From NCBI GenBank assembly GCA_018907035.1, contig JACCIC010000014.1:2083001-2147000 (forward strand): a DNA stretch of 64,000 nucleotides, given 5' to 3'. Below are positions 1 through 11,328 of the stretch, piece by piece. The stretch is from Sycobia sp. Sy_11 (taxonomy: Eukaryota; Arthropoda; Insecta; Hymenoptera; Epichrysomallidae). Every line of letters begins with the position of its first letter. Within the stretch, counting starts at the first letter, position 1. The notes under the pieces are model-generated. The model was not told the origin of the DNA, did not search any database, and saw nothing but the letters and a program-made list of their open reading frames with translations. Both the position numbers and the translations under genes were made by a program.

Positions 1-250
1 TTCGAATAAATACTTTGAAAATCACATTCGTTGTTGGAACATTGTGGAGGAAAACATATGATTATTGAATTCATTAGAGCATCGAACAAACGAAAAATCA
101 TTAAACAAAAAGAGAACAGTTGTAGATAGGAATAATTCCGAAAATTTCAAAATTATTTCAAAGAAAAATCTAAATACCGAAAAATAAGCTACGTGTTACT
201 CGTTACCATACCAAATAATTATACCCCCCCCCCTCCACTGACCGTCGCAG

Positions 251-730
251 CGCTACCTGGACGACCGCGAGCTCGACATGCAGCAGCCCGAGCACCGGCA
301 CTTCATCCTCCAGATCGCCCTCAAGTGCGCCGACATCTCGAATCCCTGCCGGCCCTGGGACATATCGCGCAAGTGGTCGTACAAGGTCTGCGAGGAATTC
401 TTCCGGCAGGGCGACTACGAGCGCCAGCTGAATCTGCCGGTGACCGCGGTCTGCGACAGGCACGCCACCAGCATACCCAAGATCCAGGTCGGCTTCTTCA
501 AGTTCGTCGTGCTGCCGCTGTACGAGGAGTGGCATCGCTTCCTGGACGACGGCTTCAGCCGCGCCCTGATGCGCCATCTGCGCTCGAATCAGCGACAGTG
601 GGAGGCGCTGATACGGGAGGAGGCGGAGGAGGAGGAGAGGGCGGCTGCGGCGGCGGCCGCGGCGATGATAGCCGTGATCCAGGAGCCGATGCCGACGGAG
701 CTGACCATCGAGGCAGTCGACGCTTCCGAG
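251..730 (+). CDS. exon with the C-terminal half of the PDE catalytic domain
   Basis: The acceptor follows a C-rich tract ending in gtcgcag, and the donor GTCAGT opens directly into a (TG)n tract. The exon carries 160 codons in phase 0. Roughly the first 115 match the last helices of the HD-type PDE fold. After them come a Glu-rich linker, eight alanines and an acidic end. The metal-binding HD motifs of the N-terminal half must lie upstream of the window. Confidence 0.88.
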
Positions 731-744
731 GTCAGTGCCTGTGT

Positions 745-783
<39 letters not shown>

Positions 784-2419
784 TTGTCGGCGAGATACGT
801 AGTTTGTTACATATCCAGGATCGCGTCGAGGTCTCTCAGCGGTACAAAACAAGATCGTGGAAAATTGCTGAGGTCGCTGAGGAAAAGAAACAATACAGTA
901 AAATGCTAATAATCGATCGGATGAACATTAGTCTCTCGTAGATGCCAGCGGAAAACAACAATTTTTTTCATTCGTTATATTCTCGGACAAGGCGGGCGGA
1001 TTATATTTATAAATGAAATGACGTATTGATTACTGTTGAGCAATTCTAACGACAGCGCGACATTTAAGTGCCAGCCTGAATTTTCATATTTTATAACAAC
1101 AGAGGCGATCGTATCGTCGATTTGCATTTACAGCCAAATTCATAGCTACAGCATTAGAGTGCATATTGAACTGATTATCAATGAGGTCATCGTGGAAGCT
1201 TAAAATTGCAATTCAAATTAAGTTTTTTAGAGTGTTGATGAGGGTATTCAAAGATAGTTTTTTTTTTTTTTTATTAATTATTACTTTGACTACGTAAATA
1301 ACGCGAATATCGCCGGTGAGAGATCGGATTGTGATTATGGAGCTAAAATCATTAAGTACGTAATATCGGTTGTAACTTAAAGTAAAGGCCTTTACACGGT
1401 AAAAGTGACAAGGCACAAATACTAGAAATCAGTTGCAAATGCAAGGTGAAAGCTCTTGTTCATTGCATATTTATACTTATGTGCTTGACAGCTCGTTCAT
1501 GACTGCTAAGATAGAATCAAATCGGACAAGCTTTTATTTATATCGTTACATAGTGAAATCCTTACTCTGAAATAATAAACGTTCATAACGTTATTAATAT
1601 TTGGCTGGAGGCATTTTGAATTTGTAAATGCATAATATGTATTACGAATTAATTAAATTCGAAGCAAATTGCAGAAAATTTATAAAGAAAATGATAATAA
1701 TAAGTATATTTTACATTTACAGATTTAAAATACCTCGACCCATTGTTACTAATGTCATTGAAAATTATTTTTAGAGTAATTTTCTTACTAAAACCGCTAT
1801 AGATAAGAATTGCTTCGCCTTGATTATTGTTCTGAATGGATTATCAGGCCACTCTAGGTACAAGGAAAAGAAGTTTCCTTTTATTGTTATTTGCATTTGT
1901 AACCTATTTCTAATGTTTTTTAAAAACTGTACGGATCATTATCGGTCTGGTAAATTCTGTTGTCTGAAAAATTCAGCTTTTCGGCTTTCATTGACTTATT
2001 ATGCTTTGCCGGATAGTTCGTTCTTTGATAATTGAAAATTCGATTGATTTGTATTGTGCTTTTCGATTTTTCCGCATTAGGACAATGCAGTCTATGTAGA
2101 TTTCACTTGGCCAGAATGAGGAAGAATGTTGCCTCTGTTTTAAAAATAAATTGTGTATGAAAGTCGAAGAGCTCGCATCTTATGTGTCATAAACTGATTG
2201 ATTTATTAGAAATAAAAATAGTCCAATATTATAAATATAATTTTGTAGACGTTAAATGTTATTTTAGATTTGACTATTTCAAAACTCGATCTCATTCTTC
2301 TGGTTTATTATTAAAAAACCGTACTAATATTAAAAATCTTACAACTATTTATTTTCTAGTCAATTGTCATGATAAAAGCCATTTAAGAAACCGTCATTTT
2401 TTATACGTACTCGATGAAA

Positions 2420-2463
<44 letters not shown>

Positions 2464-3939
2464 TGCTCCTATTCTACTGGCCACTTCTTTATTCAAATGC
2501 CAAAGTAACAAATGTCCCCAAGACTTTAAAATATGATATAGCGTTTCTCAGATAGAAAAGTTCACCTGTAATTAAAACAGTAGATCTCGTATAACAATAA
2601 GCCGTAAAGCTTATCTGACGAACTAAAATTCGCGTGCACCTCGTTCAATTTTATGATTTATTGCGTTTAATGTTGAAGATATGCGCTTCGTTGTTTTCGA
2701 TAAAATATAAATTATTTACTTAATCTGAAACGTATATTTAACAAATATTTCACGTTAATTGTTGAATAAATATCGGTGCAAAAATTTTCAGTAACTGCAT
2801 CGATCGAAGGCACGTTCTATTGAATCTCACGAAAATACATTATATCTACTTTAAATATTCAATTGTTAAAATTACTATTATACTTAGTGAAAATAATGTA
2901 CTAACAATAACTGCATCGATGGAAAATATGTTCTATTGATTATGACAGAAATCCTTTATATGCTCCAAATATTCAATTGTTAAATTTACTATTGCATTTA
3001 GTGAAAATAATATACTAACAATTTTCCTACGTGATGGTTTTTACTGTAAAGAAAGAACTAACTTAATCGCATTATAAAGTGCATCGGTACATGTAACGCA
3101 TATACCTATACACTATATATTTAAAAGCCTAACTGAACGTTATGCAACTTTGAATCTTGGAATTGAGGACAATTATATACACACGCATATAAAGAATAAT
3201 TCGTTCCTTCTGTCTCGCCACCCTCAGAACACCGAGGAGGACTCCGGCAGCGTGGAGCTGACGATCCCGTCGCCCGGCCTCATGGCCCCGCCCACCGGGT
3301 ACGAGCGCGACGCCCGCAGGCACTCGGTGCCCCTCGGCGTCTGCCGCAGCCTCTCGCTGGCCCCGCGGCCCACGACCGCCCGCCGCGAGAGCCTGCCCGG
3401 CGGCGGGGGCGTCGGCGGCGCCCCCGCGTGCCCCGTGCTCGCCTCCACGGCGTCGCTCGCGCCCTCCCGCATCTCGTCCCGCGGCAGTCTGCATCAGCGC
3501 TCGGAGCCGTCGCCCTGCAGCGCGAGCGGCGGCCTCACCGCGTCGTCGATGTCGCCGGCTACGGTGCCCCCGGAGCGGCCAGTCAGCGCCGAGAACCTCC
3601 TGCCCGACACCAGTATCGCGAGCATCGCCAACAGCCTCGAGGCCTCGAGGCTCAGCAGCCTCGTGCAGCAGCAGCAGCAGCCCTGGTACGCGCATACATA
3701 TGCATACACGCAGATATACATACATTCATACATACATGCATACATACATACATTTATATATATATATATATATATATCCCATGAGGAGGAAGTATTATAC
3801 GAGCCCTCGATGATATATTAGTATACATCCGCTTAGGTTGTTTTATCCGCGCGGATCGCCAAATCTTCCCATTCTGTCGCGCATCGACGCGCGTACTGCA
3901 TATTGTCACGCCCGGTGACCGATCAAATATCTGGTTTAA

Positions 3940-4001
<62 letters not shown>

Positions 4002-7000
4002 GTACACACAGACATACATACGTACCGGTTTCGAAAGAATCGTTGTATACCAAGTTTCCTTCGAAAATATGTGCACTGTGTCCGAATAGACCGAGCGCTG
4101 GTCTATTATAAAACTTGGCCAATTAACTTCGAAATTTTTAGAATACTATTAATATCGAGAGAACGTATAATAGGCACTGCGACGCCGTCTCCAAAGAAAT
4201 GTAATTTGGGGACGAGATTCTAAAAGGACTCGACATATATATATATTAGTTTCGTGCTAAAATAAGATTATCGAATAAGTTCGAGTAAATAGCGAGAGAT
4301 GAAGAATGCTTGAGAACTTTTTACGCAAATTGCAAAAGAGCTTTGGTTCGGAAATAGTAGCTATAATTTCTAAACGCGTCATTGGTTTTTAGTTAATTTT
4401 ATTTATATATTAACGATCTTAATTAAGATTCTATTACGAGGTAATAGATTTATCGGTAAACATAAACGTAAAATACAATTTCTTTCAATTATAAGATTCT
4501 CTTACCAAGATCTTCATTTAAGCCAAAAAGTTTTATATGTTGCAACTTAAAAAGTTCGCATTTTTGATGAAAATTAGGGCTTTATTTCATTAAAAAAAAA
4601 ATGAAAAAATCGATTATTCAAAATTTTACCCAACGCTAGCTTTGACTTTTGTCGACAATTGAAGCAATTCGTGGATTCAATTCCGAAAAAAAGATTTCTC
4701 ATCTTTTGAGGTCAGGAATGAATCAAGCCAATTTTCGATACCTTCGGGTGAAGTGACGCGTACTCCTGTGAGGGCATTCTGCATCGATCGAAAGAACAGG
4801 TGTTCAGAAGGAGCGAGGTCTCATTTATAAGTTGGATAGTATAGAATTTCCTACTCGCTGTTTCCCAAATAATTTTTAACACAATGATGAAGGTGTGGCC
4901 GAGCAATATCAGCCTGGAAAATCAATGCCTCGTGTCTGGTTCCTATTCTGGCCATTTTTCTCACAAAGTTGGTTTTCAATTCATGAATTGCATTCAATAG
5001 AATGGTCCATCGACTGTGTGACCATTATAATCGTATCAAATACAAGTTATTATTACAAGAATTATCTTTGCTGCATGTATTTCTCGCATTGGCTTCGATG
5101 GACCACGATTCTTTATGCTTTAGACTTTTGTAATAGATAACTTTACATCTTCAGTAATAATTCGATACAAAAATGATTTCTTTGTGTAGAGCTGAATAAA
5201 AAATTCCGAAGTCAAAAAACAATTTTCGACGTTTCGACGTTTCCCGGCGGGGATGAATCGCAATGTTTTTAGGCGATTGGAAATGGCTTGGAATGTTACT
5301 CTCAACGATGCAGCAAGTTTTTCTTGCGTTTGACAGGGATCTTTATCGAGTAATGCCTTTGATTATTCATCCTCAAACTTGTTTAGCTGGGCTAGGATGC
5401 TCTTTATTTTCAATATCAAAATCATTACTTTGGAACGTCCAAATCACTTTAGATACAATTTTAACTTCTACAGAATTCTCTAGTCGGGGTATGCTTTTGA
5501 GAGCAATCGATGAACTTCAAATGCATTTTTCTTTAAATTAAACCATTAAAGCGAAACTTCCCGCATATGCTATTACATTGGCACCAGTAATTTAAAAATT
5601 TCGTACTTAATTAAAAAAAATGTGGATAAACTGATTAACAGATCAAATTTGATAGATTTTTTGACATTTTTGAACATATGACAGCTGTCATTGTCAAAAA
5701 AATCACAGACGGTAGCTACGAAGTTGTAGCAAATATGAACTTTTTAAGTTACAGAACATATTTAAAAGATAAATTAATAATTCAAAGCATTTATATAATT
5801 AAAGTCATGAATGTACAAAAATTTTTGTTGAAAAACGTTTTTATTAATAGAAAAGGGTATTGATCACATATTTTAGAACCATTTATGATAATTATTTAGT
5901 AAAGATTTTTTTCGTCCTTTTTTAAAATCGTAGAATATTGTATTATATACTCTTCGTGTAAAAAATATGATGCGACATGATATTCTGGAGCATCAGCTCT
6001 TGACACCTCGTGTAAAGGAATGACCCCACTAAGTACTGATGATTTTAGCATATAAACGAGTCGATAAAGATTTGTTTTTGTACCCCCCACTTATGGACTA
6101 ATTTTTCAATTAAAAATTGTAAGCTACTAAATCCAACCATTCTTACATTGAATTATTTTAAAATAATTTAATCGCGGTAATAGCATAGTAGATGAAGCTT
6201 TAATCACCTATAAAACAACTCTGATTGTAACATAAAATAAGCCTACAACTGTAAGCATTAATTAAGTTCACAAGACGAAACCATGACATTTGGATTAAGA
6301 ATTTGATCTAGATTGACTAATACAATTTTGATTTAAAAGCAGATAAAAGTGGATAATTAATTGATTATACAACTCGCTATGCAAGCATGTGATGTAAAAT
6401 AGATCGAAATTTCATTCACTATAAAAAAAACTGCACTTTTATAAGTATAACTTGATCGTAAGTCTTTTTTATCTTGGAATGTCATTTTTCGAATATGAAA
6501 AATAAATTACTTCTGATTACGATGTATATTAAAGTTAATAAGAGGATAATATTGTAAGTAAAACAAGAAAATATGATTTATTTTGGGGATAAAAGAGTTT
6601 AATGTCCTAACAATCTGTAGGGTTCGTTATTTAGTTCCTATAATCTTGCGTTCGCTCGTTGTATCCACAGATATTAGCCATCTTTTGACGCCCTTGACAC
6701 CTTTTGCTACAATCTACTAATAAATAATTATTTTTATACAAATTCCTACTTATAGATTTAACTGAGTTATATTTTGCGAAACGAGCCTAGCGCTTATCAT
6801 TGCATCTTTAATAACATCTTGTTCTTCAATACTTATTGCGAATCAGCTTAAAATCATCAATAATGAAAATAATTTTCTTTCGCGCATATTACATTAAACA
6901 GGGAGCAGCAGCTGCTTGATCAGCAGTCGTCATCGCGACAGGCCACTCTAACGCGCCAGCAGACGTTCCCGCCGATCCAGCCGTACGCGCGCATGCGCTA

Positions 7001-10000
7001 CCTGTCGACGACGGTCGAGATGTCGCAGTGCTGCACCGAGGTGCTCCTCGAGGCCGACAGCTCGTCCTCCCGCTCGGGCTCGCCCGCGCCGCCCGCGATC
7101 GCCGACAAAATCATCATGGACACGCTGTCGCCTGCCCAGCCGACCCTCGCGACCTCGGCCAGCGCAGGTGGCGATCTGCGCCGCCACTCGACCCCCACGC
7201 AGGCCGCCAAATCGCGCCCCGCCACGGGCTCGGGCCGACGTTTCACGACGATACCCCTCACGCAGCACCAGGGCGCCCACCAGCAGCACCAGGAGCAGAA
7301 GGTGTTCTTCATCGGCAGCCCGCCGGACTCGCCGCCCCGACTGGCCAGCGCCACGCCCTCGAGCGACAGCGGCAGCGGCAGCGTAGGCGGCTGCGGCGAG
7401 CCGAGGAAGAGCGTCGACAGCGTGAGCCTGCCCGGGAACAAGAGGGACTACAGCGACTCGACCAGGGAGAAGAGCTCGAAGATGCTCAAGCTGATGAAGG
7501 AGAACGTCGATCCGAGGATCGGCGACGATCTGATCAGGGAGGCACAGATTCTGCCGAATCGGCGCTCGAAGAATCAGGTTCGAGTCGTTTCTTTCTGGAA
7601 TTTCTGATATAATCCGAAAAATTATACATATAAAACGCAGAGGAATATAACATTTGGTTACGGATTATATTTGATATAGAAAAAAGCGGCGCGTTGAGGA
7701 ACACTTGGCAGATGTAAAATGTCGATATTGGTTTATATTAAAAAGTAGACACTTAATTTACATTGAAAATACTTAATTTAAGTTCGATCTATACTTAAGT
7801 TTCGGTATTTTCGTGGTCGATAATACTGTTAACACTATAATTATGTGCAAATCAAATTTCTGCTAGAGAAATTCAATTAATGGTATTGTTTTTTGATCTT
7901 AAAAAATTAATATTTAAATCTCCTGTTAAAAGTAATAGCAGTTCGCATAACTTACAAGGGGATACTACAGACATCGTGGAACCAATTGCTTCTACCCTGA
8001 TAAAATTCATTCAATTTAATAAAAAAAATGAATCTCATACCTTTTTTGTAATAGTGGACCTTTCTTCTATTTATTGTCATTTGAAAATTGTTTAAATTGT
8101 TTATTACATTTATTCTAATATATCAAGATCAAAACAATTGGTTCTCTGGTGACTGCTGACTCCCCTTGTAATTGTGACCAACATAGATATTTTTTGATTG
8201 TTAAAAATGTATATAAAAACTAGAAGAAGTTAAGTTCGATCTTCAAATTGAAATTTCCACAGTACATAAACCTATAATAAGTATTTGAGTATAATATTAA
8301 ATTTCAAAATATCGCGCATACTTAAATATAAATTTAATATAGATGTATGGAATCTATTTTTGTTTACATAAACAGCTATTCGAACAGTTTTAGCATTATT
8401 TAAATTTAAGCACACAATGAAACTTCAGTATTTAAGCGTCTCTTCTTTAGGCAGTTGTGTCTTTTTGCTATAATAAAACCTGATTAAAATAAATTAAGGA
8501 CATGTATAAATTATAATGAGTAATTAAATAATCGAATGTAACAATTCCATTTTAAAGTTTTATTTTTCTATATTGATTTATTTCATTGTTGAATTACATT
8601 TCTTGAAAAAGCCAACTTATCTTGGTTTATAAAAATCCACATTTCGTACGGAATTGGGATGATAATAAATGAAAAATCGGATTTTTGAAATAATTTGTTC
8701 TATTTTGTTGTATATGAATGTTCGCCTAAGAAATCATCCTCAATTCTCAAACTCGATTTGACCTAAATTATTATCACCGAGCGAGTGAACGTCCCATTCT
8801 CAACGTTTACGCATAAAAAAGTGATCGTGCAGCAGTTGCAAAAGAATGAAACGATTGTTATATAGATAATTAATACTTAAAAAAAAAAAACGAAAAAAGC
8901 AACATTTCAAATAATTGTTTCTATATGTATTTCAGAGTTGGGCAAGAAGGAGAGGATCGGCGCCGGTGGGCCTGCTTTCAAGGCTCGACGACACCCCTAT
9001 TATGAATCGTACGATCGAGCCCTACTCCAGGCGCGGCTCCGTTCCCGCCGACATAACTGCTCATCCAAGTTAATACGATAAACACACGCATACACACATA
9101 GGCATATATTCCATTCATTGCACCTTTTCCCAAGCTCGCAAACAGAGAGAAAAATTATATTTTTTGTAAATTACATCTATGTCTATTAGTTTAAAATGAC
9201 GTTTATATACAGTATCTCTATTACAAATGCACAATATCCGCGCGAGAATTTGAGCACGAAAGTGCATTCAGCCCGCTTACTTATGCTTGCGTAGATGGAG
9301 GAGTTAATCGAATCGGTCTGAGCATTCGCACTGAGAAGCTGTCGAGCAGCCGGAGACGCGCGAGCCTGCCTCACGAAGCAGCCCTCGGCAATGTTACGGG
9401 TAATCCGCTCGCAGGTATTCATTCGCGTCATTATATATTAATATCTGAAAATACAATAAAATTGAACGTCATTGTATTTGATCCGTTTGAAATTGCATAA
9501 TTATAATTCAAAATTGTCATTTGTCGAGTTTAAAATGAAAACTAGGGCTGGGATTTTTGGATGTTTGATCCGTTTGAATCTTCGAGCTGCTCTAACTGAT
9601 TAAACAAAATTCAGCCATTCGAGTTGATTCAATTGTGCCAACATTTCTAAATTCTATAGCCGTTTGAACAGCTTGAGTATTTCAAACATTTCAATCATTC
9701 GAAGTCATGGACTGTTCCAGGAGTACGTATGTCGGACAACCGGGTAAAACATTTTTTACGGCTAGAAACAGTTTTTGACGTTTGAATAACGCGAACTGCT
9801 GAAGTGTTGAGCGAAATGTTAAAGAATGGAGCAAACGATCCAGGCCTCATAAAACCGAAAGATTGAAAGAATTATTGGTTCGGTCGGTTTCGTTTATATA
9901 TAGTTCTATTAGCGCGTACAATTAGATTCAGTACTTTACATTTGAAGCTACACAATATCTTCATTATAAAATATTATTTTATTGATTACGGCAGATTATA

Positions 10001-10676
10001 TACGATATTGAATACGACATAAACTGTCCAAAGTTCTCGATGATCAATAATCAATGCCCTGTTCAATCATGTATTTTGAATTCATATTTACCTTTTTACG
10101 CAATATAATCGTATAACTTATACATCAATGTGTTTTATTTCAGTCGATCGTGAGAATTATCCATTGAACAATAACAACAACAACAATAACAATACAGGCA
10201 GCAATAATAACGGCTTCTCGCGACTAACGACAATCGAGGGGGCGATCACGTCAACGACGGCCATGGCCGCGGCCATTCTGAGCAGCCGCCGTGGCTCCGT
10301 GCCCGCCGACATATCGGAGCTGAGGCGCGACCAGATCCACGGTCGCAACAGCCTGAACGGCGGCGGGGGCGGCGGTAAATCGCGGGGCAGCGCGCGAAAC
10401 AACAAGAAGCTGCTGCGCAGACGTAGCAGCGGCGGCCCCGAGATGTTCGCCAGCGGCGGACATCATCATCAGGGCGCGATCGGCGTCGACGGCAACGACA
10501 ACGGCGGCGGCGGCGGCGGGCAGGTCTGGCCGAGCGGCCCGCGCTCCAAGCGGGACTTCCCCGGCAAGCGTAGCGACGGCACCATTGACCCGACGCCGAT
10601 CGTTGCCAAGCGCAGGGGCTCTCTGCCCATCGATATGCTCGCGGTGACGTTCCCCGGCCGCTACATTCACAGATAG
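251..10676 (+). CDS. cAMP phosphodiesterase, PDE7-like, with long C-terminal tail; 5' end outside window
   Basis: Hydrolyses cyclic nucleotide (cAMP if the PDE7 assignment holds). Exons 251-730, 3228-3685, 6902-7577, 8936-9068, 9295-9399 and 10144-10676 join in phase with GT-AG borders to 794 residues and a TAG stop. Exon 1 is the end of a class I PDE catalytic domain: [10 protein letters not shown] carries the metal-binding Asp, and SIPKIQVGF carries the invariant nucleotide-binding Gln. The spacing and the DRH after it look more like PDE7 than PDE4 or PDE8. A run of Ala follows. The remaining ~630 residues are low complexity (Gln, Ser, Gly, Asn runs) but hold RRHSVP, RRESLP, RRHSTP, RRGSAP, RRGSVP twice, RRASLP, RRRSSG and RRGSLP, all fitting the PKA consensus RRxS. 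Exons are very GC-rich and introns AT-rich. The catalytic assignment is strong, the subfamily moderate, and the tail is inferred from phase and motif recurrence. Confidence 0.82.
739..780. repeat. (TG)n microsatellite next to a splice donor
   Basis: About 40 bases of alternating TG begin eight bases after the PDE exon donor. UG-rich intronic RNA just downstream of a donor is a known binding context for CELF and TDP-43-type splicing factors. Whether that applies here is inference. Confidence 0.9.
2790..3030 (+). repeat. diverged tandem duplication of ~120 bp
   Basis: Two adjacent stretches share, in order, aactgcatcgat, gttctattga, atattcaattgttaaa and ttagtgaaaataat. The order and spacing are kept with scattered differences, so this is a direct duplication rather than chance AT-richness. 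Confidence 0.6.
3717..3777. repeat. (CATA)n then (TA)n
   Basis: A CATA-type tetranucleotide run passes into a TA dinucleotide run, about 30 bases after the second PDE exon. Confidence 0.85.
3942..4000. repeat. (TA)n microsatellite
   Basis: About 59 bases of uninterrupted TA within PDE intron 2. Confidence 0.95.
4640..5545 (-). mobile_element. decayed mariner transposase
   Basis: Read on the minus strand and allowing several frame changes and stops, the translation runs through the mariner transposase in order: the N-terminal segment [12 protein letters not shown] (compare FxxxDFDxEDKE), a central [12 protein letters not shown] segment where mariners have FLHRIVTGDEKW, then a C-terminal stretch ending in a degraded LxSxLxNxL/EVENWLD-like region. 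The catalytic D,D34D acidic residues cannot all be found in frame. I see no matched terminal inverted repeats. It lies antisense in PDE intron 2 and is a dead copy. Confidence 0.8.
7578..8935 (+). other. PDE intron 3
   Basis: AT-rich, 1.36 kb, donor GTTCGA and acceptor TTTCAG. I see no repeat or coding sequence in it. Confidence 0.7.
8936..9399 (+). CDS. two small PDE-tail exons, each with RRxSxP sites
   Basis: Exon 8936-9068 reads RRRGSAP and later [10 protein letters not shown]. Its donor at 9069 splits a codon. If read through, a TAA follows one codon later, so intron retention would end the protein here. Exon 9295-9399 starts after gcgtag in the matching phase and reads [12 protein letters not shown] before a phase-1 donor at 9400, which joins exon 10144 in frame. 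The second exon is too short to show as a long ORF. It is supported by matched phases at both ends and by sharing the RRxSLP motif with its neighbours. Confidence 0.7.
9400..10143 (+). other. PDE intron 5
   Basis: From the predicted donor at 9400 to the TTTCAG before 10144. The stretch 9540-9740 repeats variants of ttgaa, ttcgag and cgtttgaa, suggesting a degraded simple repeat. Nothing coding was seen. Confidence 0.55.
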
Positions 10677-10787
10677 AAGCGGGCGTCGTGCGCCGCGTCG
10701 ACGTCGCCGACGGACAATTATTACATTCTGCGGCCGCGCGTGTGATAATGATAAATGTGTGCTTGCGCGAGAGAGTCTCGATGAAAC

Positions 10788-10924
10788 ATTATCATTATTA
10801 TTATAATTATTATTATTATTATTATTATCATTAATCATCGCCATTATCATCGTCATCATCGTCATCATCATCGTCATCATCATTACCATCATCATTATCA
10901 TCATCATCACCATTCTTATTATTA
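10788..10924. repeat. ATT/ATC trinucleotide repeat in the PDE 3' UTR
   Basis: About 135 bases of imperfect ATT, ATC and CATC triplets begin 110 bases after the PDE stop codon. A (TA)n tract follows at 10959-11006. Confidence 0.9.
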
Positions 10925-10954
10925 TATTTAAATGCGACCGATATGCGCGTGCGA

Positions 10955-10958
<4 letters not shown>

Positions 10959-11006
<48 letters not shown>
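10959..11006. repeat. (TA)n microsatellite
   Basis: About 48 bases of TA, probably within or just after the PDE 3' UTR. Confidence 0.95.
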
Positions 11007-11010
<4 letters not shown>

Positions 11011-11265
11011 GTTATAAGCTATATGGAAACGATTAAGAGGTAACATCGTGTCAAATTCAAGGATTGTTAAAATGTTTTGCCATTTGAAAAATATTTTGGA
11101 GAAACTATATTCGAATCTCATTCATTATTTTAAACAATCTAATGATTTGTTTAATATATTTTATTAAAATTATTTGTGCAGCCATTCCACTTTAGCCCCC
11201 TCAACCGATTTGTTCATGGATTACCCATTTCCATAGACATTTCGGATTTTGATTTACTTTTTTTT

Positions 11266-11328
<63 letters not shown>

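Larger units (their letters stand above)
731..3227 (+). other. PDE intron 1
   Basis: AT-rich, about 2.5 kb, flanked by GTCAGT and a CTCAG acceptor. It holds the (TG)n tract near the donor and a (TA)n tract at 2422-2461. A loosely repeated ~130-base segment (around 2790-2905 and 2900-3025) shares the words aactgcatcgat and attcaattgttaaa. I see no coding sequence. Confidence 0.75.
3686..6901 (+). other. PDE intron 2
   Basis: About 3.2 kb between a GTACGC donor and an AAACAG acceptor. Apart from the (TA)n tract and the mariner relic, 5640-6110 looks like further transposon-derived sequence, possibly the leader of the mariner: gacagctgtc at 5680 and a minus-strand open stretch 6090-5896 without recognised similarity. 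The rest is plain AT-rich DNA. Confidence 0.6.

Noticed and set aside
6948..7612. Other-frame ORFs over PDE exon 3, up to 194 codons
   Set aside because: GC-rich exons are stop-poor in all frames; only the frame with RRHSTP joins its neighbours in phase.
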